From Spiribacter halobius (GTDB taxonomy: Bacteria; Pseudomonadota; Gammaproteobacteria; Nitrococcales; Nitrococcaceae): a stretch of 64,000 bases of DNA. The notes beneath the pieces are model-generated. The model was not told the origin of the DNA. It saw nothing but the letters and a program-made list of their open reading frames with translations, and did not search any database. Positions 50,831-59,724 of this stretch are shown one piece after another (positions within the stretch are counted from its first letter, which is position 1; each line of letters opens with the position of its first letter). The position numbers were made by a program, and so were the translations under genes. The stretch lies in contig NZ_CP086615.1 of assembly GCF_020883455.1 (NCBI RefSeq), forward strand, positions 4,022,501 through 4,086,500. Direction: 5' to 3'.

Positions 50831-51328
50831 ATGATGTCGCGCAAGATCTGGCGCACCGTCGAGGCGCGCTTCGAGGAAGTCCTCTGCGCACTCGCCCTCG
50901 CTGTCACGGCTTCGTGCATCCTCACGCAGGTCGTGATGCGGGTGATCGTCTCCGAGGCTGCCCCATGGGCCGAGGAAGCCGCTGTCTACGGCATGGTCCT
51001 CGCCATCTACATGGGAGCGTCACTCGGTGTTAGGGAAAGGGCGCACCTGAGAGTGCTCCTAATGGTCAATGCGCTACCTCATCGACTGAGGGTCGCATCC
51101 ATCGTCCTGGCCGACGTGATCTGGCTTGCGTTCCTTCTTGTTCTGCTCTGGCAGTTCGCAATCTTCCTCGAGCTCGCTTTCTCAAGACCCTACATAACAC
51201 CCGGACTTGGCGTGCCGAAGGTGTGGTTCCAGCTCTTCGTGCCAGCCGGGCTCGGCCTGATGATCGTGCGCATGGCCCAGGTCTACTACCGCTGGCTGAT
51301 TCGCGGTGACGGGGAACTTCCGCTATGA
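50831..51328 (+). CDS. TRAP transporter small permease (DctQ), island 3
   Basis: The 165-aa protein has four hydrophobic segments (about 18-38, 45-65, 85-110, 130-148). Typical DctQ stretches: ASCILTQVVMRVIVSEAAPW, AEEAAVYGMVLAIYMGASLG, VRERAHLRVLLMVNALPHRL, and VWFQLFVPAGLGLMIVRMAQ. The stop overlaps the dctM start by 4 bases. Confidence 0.92.
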   Translation: MMSRKIWRTVEARFEEVLCALALAVTASCILTQVVMRVIVSEAAPWAEEAAVYGMVLAIYMGASLGVRERAHLRVLLMVNALPHRLRVASIVLADVIWLAFLLVLLWQFAIFLELAFSRPYITPGLGVPKVWFQLFVPAGLGLMIVRMAQVYYRWLIRGDGELPL

Positions 51329-52611
51329 ATGGCCCCCTTGTCATGGCTGTCCTGTTCGTCGGTTGCCTCGCCATCGGCGTCCCCGTCCCGTTCGCCGCGG
51401 GGCTTGCGACGATCTGCGGCCTGCTGATTGCCGACATACCACTGACGCTGCTGGCGCAATCCGCTTTCACCGCCTTCGAGCCCTTTCCGCTCACGACGAT
51501 TCCCATGTTCATCCTCGCCGGACAGCTCATGGAGAAAGGCGGGATGTCCGATCGACTCATCGAGATCGCAAAGCGCCTGGTGGGCGCTTACCGCGGCGGG
51601 CTGGGGCTTGTCACGGTCGTCGCCTCCATGTTCTTTGCCGCCCTCTCGGGGTCCGGGCCCGCAACGACCGCGGCGGTCGGCTCCGTGACGATTCCCGCCA
51701 TGATCAAGGAGGAGTACTCGGCGCGATTCGGCGGCGCCCTGGCCGCCGCCGGCGGGGCCATCGGCAGCATCATTCCGCCGAGCAATCTGCTGATCATCTA
51801 CGCGCTCGTCAGCGATACCTCCATTCCACGCCTGTTCCTCGCCGGCATCGTGCCCGGCGTGGTTGTCGGACTGCTGCTGCTCGTGGCGGCCTACGCAATC
51901 GCTCGATACAAGGGCTTTGGCGAGAAGACCGAGCCGTTCACATGGGGGCCACTACTGCGCGCAGCATGGGACGGTAAATGGGCGATCGGCGCGCCGATCA
52001 TCGTGCTCGGCGGCATCTACGCGGGCATATTCACCCCTTCCGAAGCTGCTGGCGTCGCCGTTTTCTATGGTCTTTTCGTCGGGCTGTTCGTCTACCGAGG
52101 GCTGACCCTGGGCAAGATCATGGAATCGGCCCGTTTCACGGCGATCACCATTGGCACCGTCCTGATCATTCTCGGCACGACGAAGGCCTTCGGGCAGCTC
52201 GTCACCGTCTATGACATCCCCTCGGATATGGCTGCCCTTTTCGCCCCGATCATGGAGCACGCATGGTTGGTGCTGATCTGCATCGCGATTTTCTACGTGC
52301 TGGTGGGAATGTGGCTGGAATCGATACCGCAGATCATCATCTTTACGGCCGTATTCCTGCCGATCGCACAGCAACTGGGCGTCGATCCAGTGCTGTTCGG
52401 CATCATCACAGTGATGACCTGTGAGATCGGTTTCCTCACGCCTCCGATCGGCGTGAATCTGTTCGTTGCCTCGAAGATCGCCAACGTCACTCTCGAGGAC
52501 ATATCCGCCGCGGCACTGCCCTTGCTCATACCGTACGTAATCGTCCTCTTGATGATGATCCTGATTCCGGAGTGGGTCACGTTCCTCCCGGATCTACGTT
52601 ACGGCGAGTGA
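51325..52611 (+). CDS. TRAP transporter large permease (DctM), island 3
   Basis: The 428-aa protein has about 12 hydrophobic segments. DctM signature parts: FPLTTIPMFILAGQLMEKGG, MFFAALSGSGPATTAAVGSV, IGSIIPPSNLLIIYALVSDT and GGIYAGIFTPSEAAGVAVFY. Starts within dctQ (4-base overlap). It is followed 75 bases later by the amidohydrolase gene, so uptake and hydrolysis are encoded together. Confidence 0.95.
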   Translation: MNGPLVMAVLFVGCLAIGVPVPFAAGLATICGLLIADIPLTLLAQSAFTAFEPFPLTTIPMFILAGQLMEKGGMSDRLIEIAKRLVGAYRGGLGLVTVVASMFFAALSGSGPATTAAVGSVTIPAMIKEEYSARFGGALAAAGGAIGSIIPPSNLLIIYALVSDTSIPRLFLAGIVPGVVVGLLLLVAAYAIARYKGFGEKTEPFTWGPLLRAAWDGKWAIGAPIIVLGGIYAGIFTPSEAAGVAVFYGLFVGLFVYRGLTLGKIMESARFTAITIGTVLIILGTTKAFGQLVTVYDIPSDMAALFAPIMEHAWLVLICIAIFYVLVGMWLESIPQIIIFTAVFLPIAQQLGVDPVLFGIITVMTCEIGFLTPPIGVNLFVASKIANVTLEDISAAALPLLIPYVIVLLMMILIPEWVTFLPDLRYGE

Positions 52612-52686
52612 TAGCGGATCGGGTATGTCGATGCTGCGATTCCCAGAAGGCAAACACCAATTGCAATCCGCTTTGGAGCCCTGAGG

Positions 52687-54339
52687 ATGACTGTCCACTC
52701 ATTCCGCGATAGCTGTCTCATTCATGGCGGCCCGATCCACACGATGGCTGATGATCGGTCGCAGGCCGAGGCAGTACTGATCAAAGACGGGGTCATCGAT
52801 TATGTGGGCTCGCTCCGCGAGGCCCGGCGCCGCGCCCCGAAAGACACCGCCTCCGTTAACCTAAAGGGACGCACGGCTCTTCCGGGGTTCATTGAATCCC
52901 ACACGCACCCGTTCGCGTTCGGGAAGGCGCTGGAGCAGGTGGACTGCAGGCACTGCCGTTCGATCGATGACATCGTGGCCGCGCTACGGGAGAGAGCTGA
53001 GGCGACGCCCGAGGGTGAGTGGGTGCTGGGCTGCACATACGATGACATGCTTCTGGCCGAGCGTCGGCATCCCACACGGCAGGACTTGGACCGCGTCAGT
53101 GAACGGCACCCGATTCTGCTGATGCACATTTCGGTACACGCCGCCGCGGTGAACACCCAGGCCCTGCGTATCGCAGGTGTCACCGCCGATACGCCGGATC
53201 CTGGCGATGGACGACTCGAGCGAGAGGCGGATGGCACCCCGAATGGGGTTCTCTGGGAGTGGGCGCAGAAGCTCTTTACCCGGCATCTGCCCGCGCCGAC
53301 GGCGGACGACATGCGCCGCCAACTGCGTAATGCCTCGAACCAATACATCGCAGCGGGCGTTACTTCGGCGGTTGAGGCCGCGCTCGGCCTCGCCGGCGGC
53401 GGCACGCTGGAGGCCGATGCTGCTGCCCTCGCGGCCCAGGAGCCATGGCTGCCTCTTCGCCTCGGTGTGGCGATCACGCATCCGCTTTGGCAGGAGCTGA
53501 AGGCGGGCAGCGGGCCCGGGCTTGAATGGGGTGGAGATCCGCAACGATCCCGCCCGCTAGCCGTCAAACTCTTCCAAGACGGATCGATTCAGCTCGGCAC
53601 CGCAGCCTTGCGCGAGCCCTACTACAGGCAATCTGAGGATGCTCGGCATCATCTGATATGGGCACAGACCGAGCTGATGAGCTTCGTCCAAGAGGCACAC
53701 ACTGCCGGGTGGCAGGTCTGGACCCACGCGAACGGCGACTACGCCATCGACTCCGTGATCAATGCCTACGCCACGGTCGGCGGCAACGGCACCGCGCGGC
53801 GCCTTCGGCATCGGATAGAGCACTGCCAGCTTGCCAACGACGAGCAACTCGATCGCATCGCCCAACTGGGCTTGGGCGTTTCCTTCTTCGCCGCCCACGT
53901 CTGGCAGTGGGGCGACCGGCACCGGGACGTATTCATTGGCCCGGAGCGGGCAAGTCGCATGGACCCGCTGCGCTCCGCGCAGCGCAGGGGCATTCGCTTT
54001 GGTCTGCATAACGACACGCCGGTTACTCCGATCGATCCACTGCTGTCCATTTCGACGGCCGCGACACGGCTAACCTCCAGCGGCGAGCAGCTCGGTGAGG
54101 ACGAGACGGTCTCCGTCCGCCACGCCCTTCGTGCGATGACGCTCGACAGCGCCTGGCTGGCACACGAGGAAAACGAAAAGGGGTCGCTTGAGGTTGGCAA
54201 GCTAGGCGACGTCGTCATTCTGGGGGCGGATCCGCTTGAGGTCAGCCCAGACGAAATCCGTCGAATCCCCGTAGAGGCAACTCTCGTCGGTGGCACACCG
54301 GTGTATCTCCGGCAAAACGGCGGAGGCATCTATGACTGA
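52687..54339 (+). CDS. YtcJ-type metal-dependent amidohydrolase
   Basis: The 550-aa amidohydrolase-superfamily protein is of the long YtcJ/NfdA type. Metal-ligand segments: LPGFIESHTHPFAFGKA (HxH), VWTHANGDYAIDSVINAYAT, RHRIEHCQLANDEQLDRIAQ and GLHNDTPVTPIDPL (metal Asp). The Lys in PLAVKLFQDGSIQL sits at the bridging-Lys position. Such enzymes hydrolyse amides, N-substituted formamides and related bonds. With the downstream M20 hydrolase this suggests stepwise breakdown of an imported amide or cyclic ureide. GGAGCCCTGAGG precedes the ATG. Confidence 0.9.
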   Translation: MTVHSFRDSCLIHGGPIHTMADDRSQAEAVLIKDGVIDYVGSLREARRRAPKDTASVNLKGRTALPGFIESHTHPFAFGKALEQVDCRHCRSIDDIVAALRERAEATPEGEWVLGCTYDDMLLAERRHPTRQDLDRVSERHPILLMHISVHAAAVNTQALRIAGVTADTPDPGDGRLEREADGTPNGVLWEWAQKLFTRHLPAPTADDMRRQLRNASNQYIAAGVTSAVEAALGLAGGGTLEADAAALAAQEPWLPLRLGVAITHPLWQELKAGSGPGLEWGGDPQRSRPLAVKLFQDGSIQLGTAALREPYYRQSEDARHHLIWAQTELMSFVQEAHTAGWQVWTHANGDYAIDSVINAYATVGGNGTARRLRHRIEHCQLANDEQLDRIAQLGLGVSFFAAHVWQWGDRHRDVFIGPERASRMDPLRSAQRRGIRFGLHNDTPVTPIDPLLSISTAATRLTSSGEQLGEDETVSVRHALRAMTLDSAWLAHEENEKGSLEVGKLGDVVILGADPLEVSPDEIRRIPVEATLVGGTPVYLRQNGGGIYD

Positions 54340-55567
54340 CCAGCTCAGGATCGACGGGGCTCGCCTTTGGCGTCGAATCATGGATATGGCGGAGATCGGC
54401 GCAACGCCCGGCGGCGGAAGCTGCCGTGTTGCCCTCACCGAGGAGGATGCCGAGGGCCGTGCCCTGCTGTGTCGGTGGTGTGAGGGGCTCGGTCTTCGAA
54501 TCACCAAGGACCGAATGGGCAACATCTTCGCGCGGCGTCCCGGGACAGACGGAGATCGCGATCCAGTAGCGTTCGGCAGCCATCTCGATACCCAGCCCCA
54601 TGGCGGCCGGTTCGACGGCGTGTTCGGGGTGCTGGCCGGCCTGGAGGTCATCGAGACGCTCTCGGACCAGGACGTGCAGACACGGGCACCGCTTGAGCTC
54701 TGCGTGTGGAGTAACGAGGAGGGCGCACGCTTTGCTCCGCCAATGCTCGCCTCCGGCGTGTTTGCCGGCAGCTATGAGCTGGACTTCGCGCTCTCCCGCA
54801 CGGACAACGACGGAGTCACACTCGATCAGGCGCTAGAGCAGATCGGCGCCAGAGGCGAGCGCGTCTGCGGCGATCACCGCCTGGCGGCATTTATCGAACC
54901 CCATATCGAACAGGGCCCGATCCTTGAGCGCGAGGGGCTCAAGGTCGGTGTGGTCACCGGAGTTCAAGGCTCTCGCTGGTTCCGGGTCTCGTTCACCGGG
55001 CAGGACGCCCACACAGGTGCAACACCGATGCCCGGGCGCCGTGACGCGCTCGTCGGAGCAGCCCGTTTCGTCGTGGCGATGCAGGAGCTCGCACTCGCGC
55101 AAGCGCCCCACGCTGTTGCGACCATCGGTCACATCGACAACCAACCCAACTCCCACAACACGATACCCGGGCACGTCACCGTGACCGTGGACATGCGCCA
55201 CCCCGACGCAGAAGTGCTCGACGCGATGGAAGCTGAGCTTCGCAGCGCGGCCGAGACACTCGCGGCGGGCGAGAATCTCGAACACGGGATCGAGCGTATC
55301 GCCAACACACCGCCAGTCCACTTCGCGGAGCCATGCGTGCAGGCGCTCGATGCGGCGGCTCATGCCTGCGGCTATGCCTACCGCAGGCTGATCTCGGGGG
55401 CGGGCCACGACGCCTGCCACATCGCCCGCGTGGCCCCGACGGCAATGATCTTCGTCCCCTGCGCGGGTGGCCTCAGCCACAATGAGGCCGAAAGCGCCGA
55501 GCAGGAAGATCTAACGGCAGGGGCTAACGTTCTCCTGCAGGCAATAATCCGGCTGGCGAATTCATAG
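54332..55567 (+). CDS. M20-family Zn hydrolase (allantoate/N-carbamoyl amino acid amidohydrolase type)
   Basis: The 411-aa protein starts at ATG 54332, overlapping the previous gene by 8 bases. Metal-site motifs: FGSHLDTQPHGGRFDGVFGV, VWSNEEGARFAPPMLASGVF (Glu-Glu) and SGAGHDACHIARVAPTAMIF. HIEQGPILEREGLKVGVVTG and FTGQDAHTGATPMPGRRDAL are typical of HyuC/AllC-like carbamoylases and beta-ureidopropionases. It would remove the carbamoyl or N-acyl group from a product of the upstream amidohydrolase, giving a free amino acid. Substrate is not fixed by motifs. Confidence 0.92.
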   Translation: MTDQLRIDGARLWRRIMDMAEIGATPGGGSCRVALTEEDAEGRALLCRWCEGLGLRITKDRMGNIFARRPGTDGDRDPVAFGSHLDTQPHGGRFDGVFGVLAGLEVIETLSDQDVQTRAPLELCVWSNEEGARFAPPMLASGVFAGSYELDFALSRTDNDGVTLDQALEQIGARGERVCGDHRLAAFIEPHIEQGPILEREGLKVGVVTGVQGSRWFRVSFTGQDAHTGATPMPGRRDALVGAARFVVAMQELALAQAPHAVATIGHIDNQPNSHNTIPGHVTVTVDMRHPDAEVLDAMEAELRSAAETLAAGENLEHGIERIANTPPVHFAEPCVQALDAAAHACGYAYRRLISGAGHDACHIARVAPTAMIFVPCAGGLSHNEAESAEQEDLTAGANVLLQAIIRLANS

Positions 55568-55701
55568 CGCGGCAGGATCCACTGCATTGCGGGACGATCA
55601 AACAAGCGCCGGCGCAGGGGGCGGAAGGTCCCCTGAACTGCCGCGGCCCGATTTGCTCGGTAGATCGGCCCCGGCTCCAGGCTGCCGACGAGCAACCGCC
55701 G

Positions 55702-55995
55702 CTACAGGTAGGCCGGCAGGATCTTCTCGCCGAACGCGCGCAAGCCATCCATGGGCGGCATGGGCTGGATGACAAGGTAGTCGACACCCGCCTCGGCCCA
55801 CTCCGTGATCCGCTCGTGTATGCGCTCCGGGCTGCCGAGCAGGTTGGAGGCCAAAACGTCGTCCACCGTGGGCGGCACGGTGAAGCGATGCTTGCGCTCC
55901 TCGGCATACATCTCCGCCCAGCGTTGCGCCTCAGCGTCGCTGTCTCCACTCAGATAGACAATGAACAGTGTTCGTGGACTTTCCCCCTGTCCCAT
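55702..55995 (-). pseudogene. LLM-class flavin oxidoreductase C-terminal fragment
   Basis: The last about 90 codons of a minus-strand frame encode the C terminus of a luciferase-like monooxygenase: AQRWAEMYAEERKHRFTVPP, TVDDVLASNLLGSPERIHER, ITEWAEAGVDYLVIQPMPPM. The G-S/T-P-E-x-I segment and the final strand are family marks. Upstream of about 55990 the frame is unrelated, so two thirds of the gene is missing. It lies between the M20 hydrolase and a hairpin, suggesting past deletion at the island 3/4 boundary. Confidence 0.72.
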
Positions 55996-56135
55996 GGACG
56001 CTCCAGAACTGGGCGATCGGTTGTGCCCGCAGGCGTTGCTCGGTCGGCGCAGCTCACGGAGGGGTTGGCCAGCGGCACTCACCAAACGTTGGGGCTGCAT
56101 TGCCAACACAGGGGCGACACGTGCATGCGAGACAG

Positions 56136-56161
56136 AGAGCGGAGCCCGAAGGCTCCGCTCT
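56136..56161 (-). terminator. Hairpin downstream of island-4 Bug gene
   Basis: AGAGCGGAGC-CCGAAG-GCTCCGCTCT is a perfect 10-bp stem with a 6-base loop, 62 bases beyond the stop of the minus-strand Bug gene. No strong U-run follows on either strand; it is the only obvious transcript end in the gap. Confidence 0.5.
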
Positions 56162-56223
56162 CCTTGTATTGGTACGTCACTACTACTGCGGCCTGCCTCC
56201 AGCCAGCGTGACGCCAAGCGTCA

Positions 56224-57222
56224 TCAACGGTCCGTCATTTCCAGCTTGCGCAGCGCCTTCAGCGCGACCTGGTACTCCTCCTTGATCTGGGTGTCCCAGA
56301 TCTCGGCGCCAGCGATGTTGCGCTCCGGATTCAGGCCCGCACTGGATAGGTAGTTGTGGAAGCGCTCGCTCTCCATGCCGGTAAGGATGAACTCCTCGAT
56401 GCTGCTGACGCACTCCGTGGACGTGTCAGCATGCACGTAGTAGCCACGGGTGGTGTTCACCGAGATCTCATGGCCATGCTCGTAGGTGGACGGAACATTC
56501 GGAAGGTCTTCCAGTCGCTCCGGTGACAACACCGCCAGTGGACGGAACACACCCTCATTGATCTGATCCAGAGCCTCGCTGGCGTTGGCAACGGTGATAT
56601 CCACCGCGCCGGACCGCAGCGCCGTGAGGGTGTCACCGTCACCGCCAAAGGGCACCACGCGAGCCTCCGCATCGGCTGCCTCCGACCAGCGGCTGATGCC
56701 GATATGGGCAGTACTGCCGATGCTTGTCACGCCCCACGTCAGCGCCTGGTCCCTGGAAGATTCCAGCACCTCTTCGTAGCTCTCGAGAGGGCTGTTGGAA
56801 GACACGACGATGACCGAGGGGTCACTCATAGCACGCGCAACGCCCTGGATATCATCGATTTCAATCGGTGAGTTGCCCCGGGCGATGGTGTAGAGGTGGG
56901 TCTGCGTTAGCGCCATGATGGTGTGACAGTCGGGACCGCGCTGAACCATGTACTCGTGGGCAAGCCGTGCACCGCCGCCGAGCTTGTAGACGACGCGCAC
57001 GTCCTCGTCCACTTGCTCGCGCGCACCTTCTAGCCACATGCGAATGGTGGTGTCCGTGCCGCCACCGGCCGAGGCGTGAGATACGACCTCGATGGTGTCT
57101 GTCGGCCAGTCATCCTGCGCGCCCGCCGAAAACGGAATCGCTGCCAACACGGCCATCGAGACGCCGGTGGCCAGGTACTTCCTGAGCTTCTCTGGCTGGA
57201 AACTGTTGAGCGTGTTCTCCAT
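56224..57222 (-). CDS. Bug/TctC-type substrate-binding protein (first of two in island 4)
   Basis: The 332-aa periplasmic protein has a signal peptide ending near AGAQDD (residue 35). TctC/Bug features are DTIEVVSHASAGGGTDTTIR (ligand loop), VYKLGGGARLAHEYMVQRGP and SIGSTAHIGISRWSEAADAE. Such proteins bind carboxylates and feed TctA/TctB channels. It is separated from tctAB and encoded after the dehydratase gene, so it may serve the same tctAB or act in sensing. The start follows AGGTAGGAGAGTTCAG. Confidence 0.88.
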   Translation of the reverse strand: MENTLNSFQPEKLRKYLATGVSMAVLAAIPFSAGAQDDWPTDTIEVVSHASAGGGTDTTIRMWLEGAREQVDEDVRVVYKLGGGARLAHEYMVQRGPDCHTIMALTQTHLYTIARGNSPIEIDDIQGVARAMSDPSVIVVSSNSPLESYEEVLESSRDQALTWGVTSIGSTAHIGISRWSEAADAEARVVPFGGDGDTLTALRSGAVDITVANASEALDQINEGVFRPLAVLSPERLEDLPNVPSTYEHGHEISVNTTRGYYVHADTSTECVSSIEEFILTGMESERFHNYLSSAGLNPERNIAGAEIWDTQIKEEYQVALKALRKLEMTDR

Positions 57223-57359
57223 CTGAACTCTCCTACCTCTGTGATTATCTGAGGCCGATCAAGTGCTCGGGCATGCGCCCGTAGGTTGTGTCTGCGCCCT
57301 CCTCCTCCAGGCCGTGCGGTGGGTCCCGCCGGCGTGATAGTTCATTCGAGCCCGGGGTG

Positions 57360-57390
57360 TTTCCGCGGGGTAGGCGTCGCCCCCGCGAAA
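57360..57390 (-). terminator. Hairpin downstream of dehydratase gene
   Basis: TTTC-C-GCGGGG (57360-57370) pairs with CCCCGC-GAAA (57381-57390) through a 10-bp stem with one bulged C. It lies 10 bases past the dehydratase stop on the minus strand, ahead of the Bug gene. There is only a short A/U edge to the stem, so partial termination or mRNA stabilisation is likely. Confidence 0.45.
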
Positions 57391-57400
57391 CGGCCGGATA

Positions 57401-58555
57401 TCATTGGGCGAGGGACCCGGTGCTCGCGTCGATGGTCACGGTCTCTACCGCCATGCGGTCGAGCACGCCTTCGTCCAGCGCCACACCGAGACCCGGCTTG
57501 TCGCTGAGCTGCACGTGACCGTCCCGGACTTCCGGGTAGGCGGCCTCGGCGATGTTGATGAGGGGGGACTCCTCCTCCCAGTATTCGGCCACGGTGCGCT
57601 CCGGCGCCGCGCCAGCGAGGTGGAGCGCACACAGTCCGTTAACGACAGACGACGCGCCCACATGGCCGGAGAAGCGGATGGAGTGCGGCAGCGCGGCGTG
57701 CTGCATGTAGCGCACGCCCGTCGGGCCGCCAACACGACCGGCGTTAGGCTGGAAGAAGTCGATAAGCCCTTCCGAGAGCAGCGGCTCCGCGGCAAAGGCC
57801 GTGAACTCGGACTGTCCGGCTGCTATCGCCATCGGCGATGCCTGGCGCAGGCGTCGGTAGCCCCTTAGGTTGTCCGGCGGCACCGGCTCCTCAAAAAAAG
57901 TCAGCCCGATATCTGCGGCGGCCACGGCGAAGCGCACCGCCTCGGTAGTCTCGTAGCTGGAGTTCGCATCCACGCACAGGTCGATGTCGTAACCCCATCG
58001 CTCGCGCAGACCGCGCAGAACGGCGAGGTCATAGGTCAGATCCTTACCCGCCACCATGACCTTCACGGTCCGGTGACCGGAGTCGACGAACTCCTGGCCC
58101 TTGGAGATGGCCTGCTCCGGCGTATCGAACACACGCACGGCCGAGGCATACACCGGTACACGCGGGCGCCCCATGCCCCGCAACGCCTGCCACAGCGGCT
58201 CCTGCCGTCGCCGCGCATCGAGGTCCCACAGAGCCATGTCAATACCACTCATGGCCTTGAGGTAGAAGCCTCGGGTATGGCCACGGGGCCGGCCGCGGGT
58301 AAACATCGACCACCAGATCCCCTCGATATCCCGAGGATCAGCCCCGATAACGTGCGGCGAGAGGTGATCACGTATGATCGCGACACCGGCGCGGGGCGCG
58401 GTACGCAGATTCGTCTCGCCGATGCCGATTGAGCCGTCATCCGTGCGGATGCGCACGATGACCGTGTTAATGCGGCTCCAGCTCTGCCCCGAGATACGCC
58501 AGGAACCGCCCAGGTCCTCCGACAGCGCCCAGCACTTGATCTCCTCGATCCTCAT
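57401..58555 (-). CDS. Enolase-superfamily dehydratase (mandelate racemase/muconate lactonizing family)
   Basis: The product has 384 aa from ATG 58555; 10 more codons are open. N-terminal capping domain (MRIEEIKCWALSEDLGGSWR) is followed by a barrel with GHRTVKVMVAGKDLTYDLAV (catalytic Lys strand), DLCVDANSSYETTEAVRF (metal Asp), TFFEEPVPPDN (metal Glu), IAAGQSEFTAFAAEPLL (third metal site) and IRFSGHVGASSVVNG (general-base His region). The His in the seventh strand points to the mandelate-racemase/sugar-acid dehydratase branch. Substrate is undetermined. Divergent from LysR; followed by a Bug-type binder. Confidence 0.9.
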   Translation of the reverse strand: MRIEEIKCWALSEDLGGSWRISGQSWSRINTVIVRIRTDDGSIGIGETNLRTAPRAGVAIIRDHLSPHVIGADPRDIEGIWWSMFTRGRPRGHTRGFYLKAMSGIDMALWDLDARRRQEPLWQALRGMGRPRVPVYASAVRVFDTPEQAISKGQEFVDSGHRTVKVMVAGKDLTYDLAVLRGLRERWGYDIDLCVDANSSYETTEAVRFAVAAADIGLTFFEEPVPPDNLRGYRRLRQASPMAIAAGQSEFTAFAAEPLLSEGLIDFFQPNAGRVGGPTGVRYMQHAALPHSIRFSGHVGASSVVNGLCALHLAGAAPERTVAEYWEEESPLINIAEAAYPEVRDGHVQLSDKPGLGVALDEGVLDRMAVETVTIDASTGSLAQ

Positions 58556-58722
58556 TCGGTCTCTCCTTCGATTGTCCGTCCCCACACCGGCGCCGAATGG
58601 CGGCCCGAGCGACGCGCTGCGCCGTTGACGACGCCTCGCGGGCAGTTCCCGTTTAGATTCAAAGGAGAGAAGCTATAATTCAAATATATATAAATGATGT
58701 TTCCATAACGAAAGCTAATGAC
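58556..58722. promoter_or_regulatory. AT-rich divergent promoter of island 4
   Basis: The stretch 58655-58720 is strikingly AT-rich for this window. It includes TATAAT (58674-58679) on the plus strand, 44 bases before the LysR ATG at 58723, and AAATATATATAAAT next to it. It presumably serves the divergent LysR and dehydratase genes. The -35 region is weak, consistent with activator dependence. Confidence 0.5.
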
Positions 58723-59637
58723 ATGAATCTCAATCTGCTGCGTACCTTTGCCGCCGTGGCGGAGAACCAGAGCTTCTCTCGGGCCGCGGAATCCATCCAC
58801 GTCAGCCAGCCAGCGGTATCGCGCGCCGTGCGGGAGCTCGAGGAACAGCTGGACATCCCGCTGGTGGAGCGGGGTCGGCGGCAGATTCGCCTCACCGAGG
58901 CGGGTGCGGCGCTTTTCGCGCACGCACGAGCGATCTTCGCGCTGGAACAGGCAGCACTCGCTGACATCAGGGGGCGGCGGGATATCGAGCACGGCTCGCT
59001 GACCATGGGAGCCAGCAAGATGATTCAGGCCTATCTGCTCCCCGAGCTCATCAGCCGCTTCACCGATCTGTATCCCGGGGTAGAGGTGCGCATCCTGAGC
59101 GACAATACCGAAGCCATCGAGCGCAGGCTTCTGGCCTACGAGCCCGATATCGCCTTCGTAGAGGCACCCATCCACGATTCACGCGTCGAACTGACTTTCT
59201 GGCGTGATGACGAGTTGGTCATCCTCGCGGCACCACACCACCCCGTGGGCATTCGCCGGGATGTCGAGCCGGCCACACTGACCCGGGAACGCTGGATCCT
59301 GCGTGAGGAAGGATCTGGCACACGGGCCATCACCGAGCGTCTTTTACGCGAGGCGGGTGTGGAAGTGCAGCGCATGCTGGAGGTGGGGAGCAACGGCGCC
59401 CTGGTCCAGAGCGTCGCCGCCGGCCTTGGCATCGCAATGGTCTCTGTGGAAGCCGCACGCGATCAGATCGCGCTGGGTAGCGTCAGGGTCGTGAAACTAC
59501 AGGGCGAGACTTTGAGCCGCCCCCTCTACCGCGCCCGGTTGCACTCGCGCCCCGCCAGCCCGACGACGCAGGCCTTCGAAGCCCTGGTGGAGGCTGGCTT
59601 GAGCCGGCACAAACCGCACGGTGGCCGGCAGCATTGA
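58723..59637 (+). CDS. LysR-family transcriptional regulator, island 4
   Basis: The 304-aa protein has a winged HTH (LLRTFAAVAENQSFSRAAES, IHVSQPAVSRAVRELEEQLD) and effector domain (MGASKMIQAYLLPELISRFT, IAFVEAPIHDSRVELTFWRD). It resembles CysB/CbbR-type LysR proteins. Divergent from the dehydratase gene and convergent with tctA; it probably controls both flanking sets. The open frame has no clear upstream alternative start. Confidence 0.92.
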   Translation: MNLNLLRTFAAVAENQSFSRAAESIHVSQPAVSRAVRELEEQLDIPLVERGRRQIRLTEAGAALFAHARAIFALEQAALADIRGRRDIEHGSLTMGASKMIQAYLLPELISRFTDLYPGVEVRILSDNTEAIERRLLAYEPDIAFVEAPIHDSRVELTFWRDDELVILAAPHHPVGIRRDVEPATLTRERWILREEGSGTRAITERLLREAGVEVQRMLEVGSNGALVQSVAAGLGIAMVSVEAARDQIALGSVRVVKLQGETLSRPLYRARLHSRPASPTTQAFEALVEAGLSRHKPHGGRQH

Positions 59638-59724
59638 TCGAATTGTGTGACAGCCACGCGCGGTACCGGGGCCCTCCGAACCCTCTGGGAACTCGACCAC
59701 TCCGGCGCACTCTTCAAACGGCGA

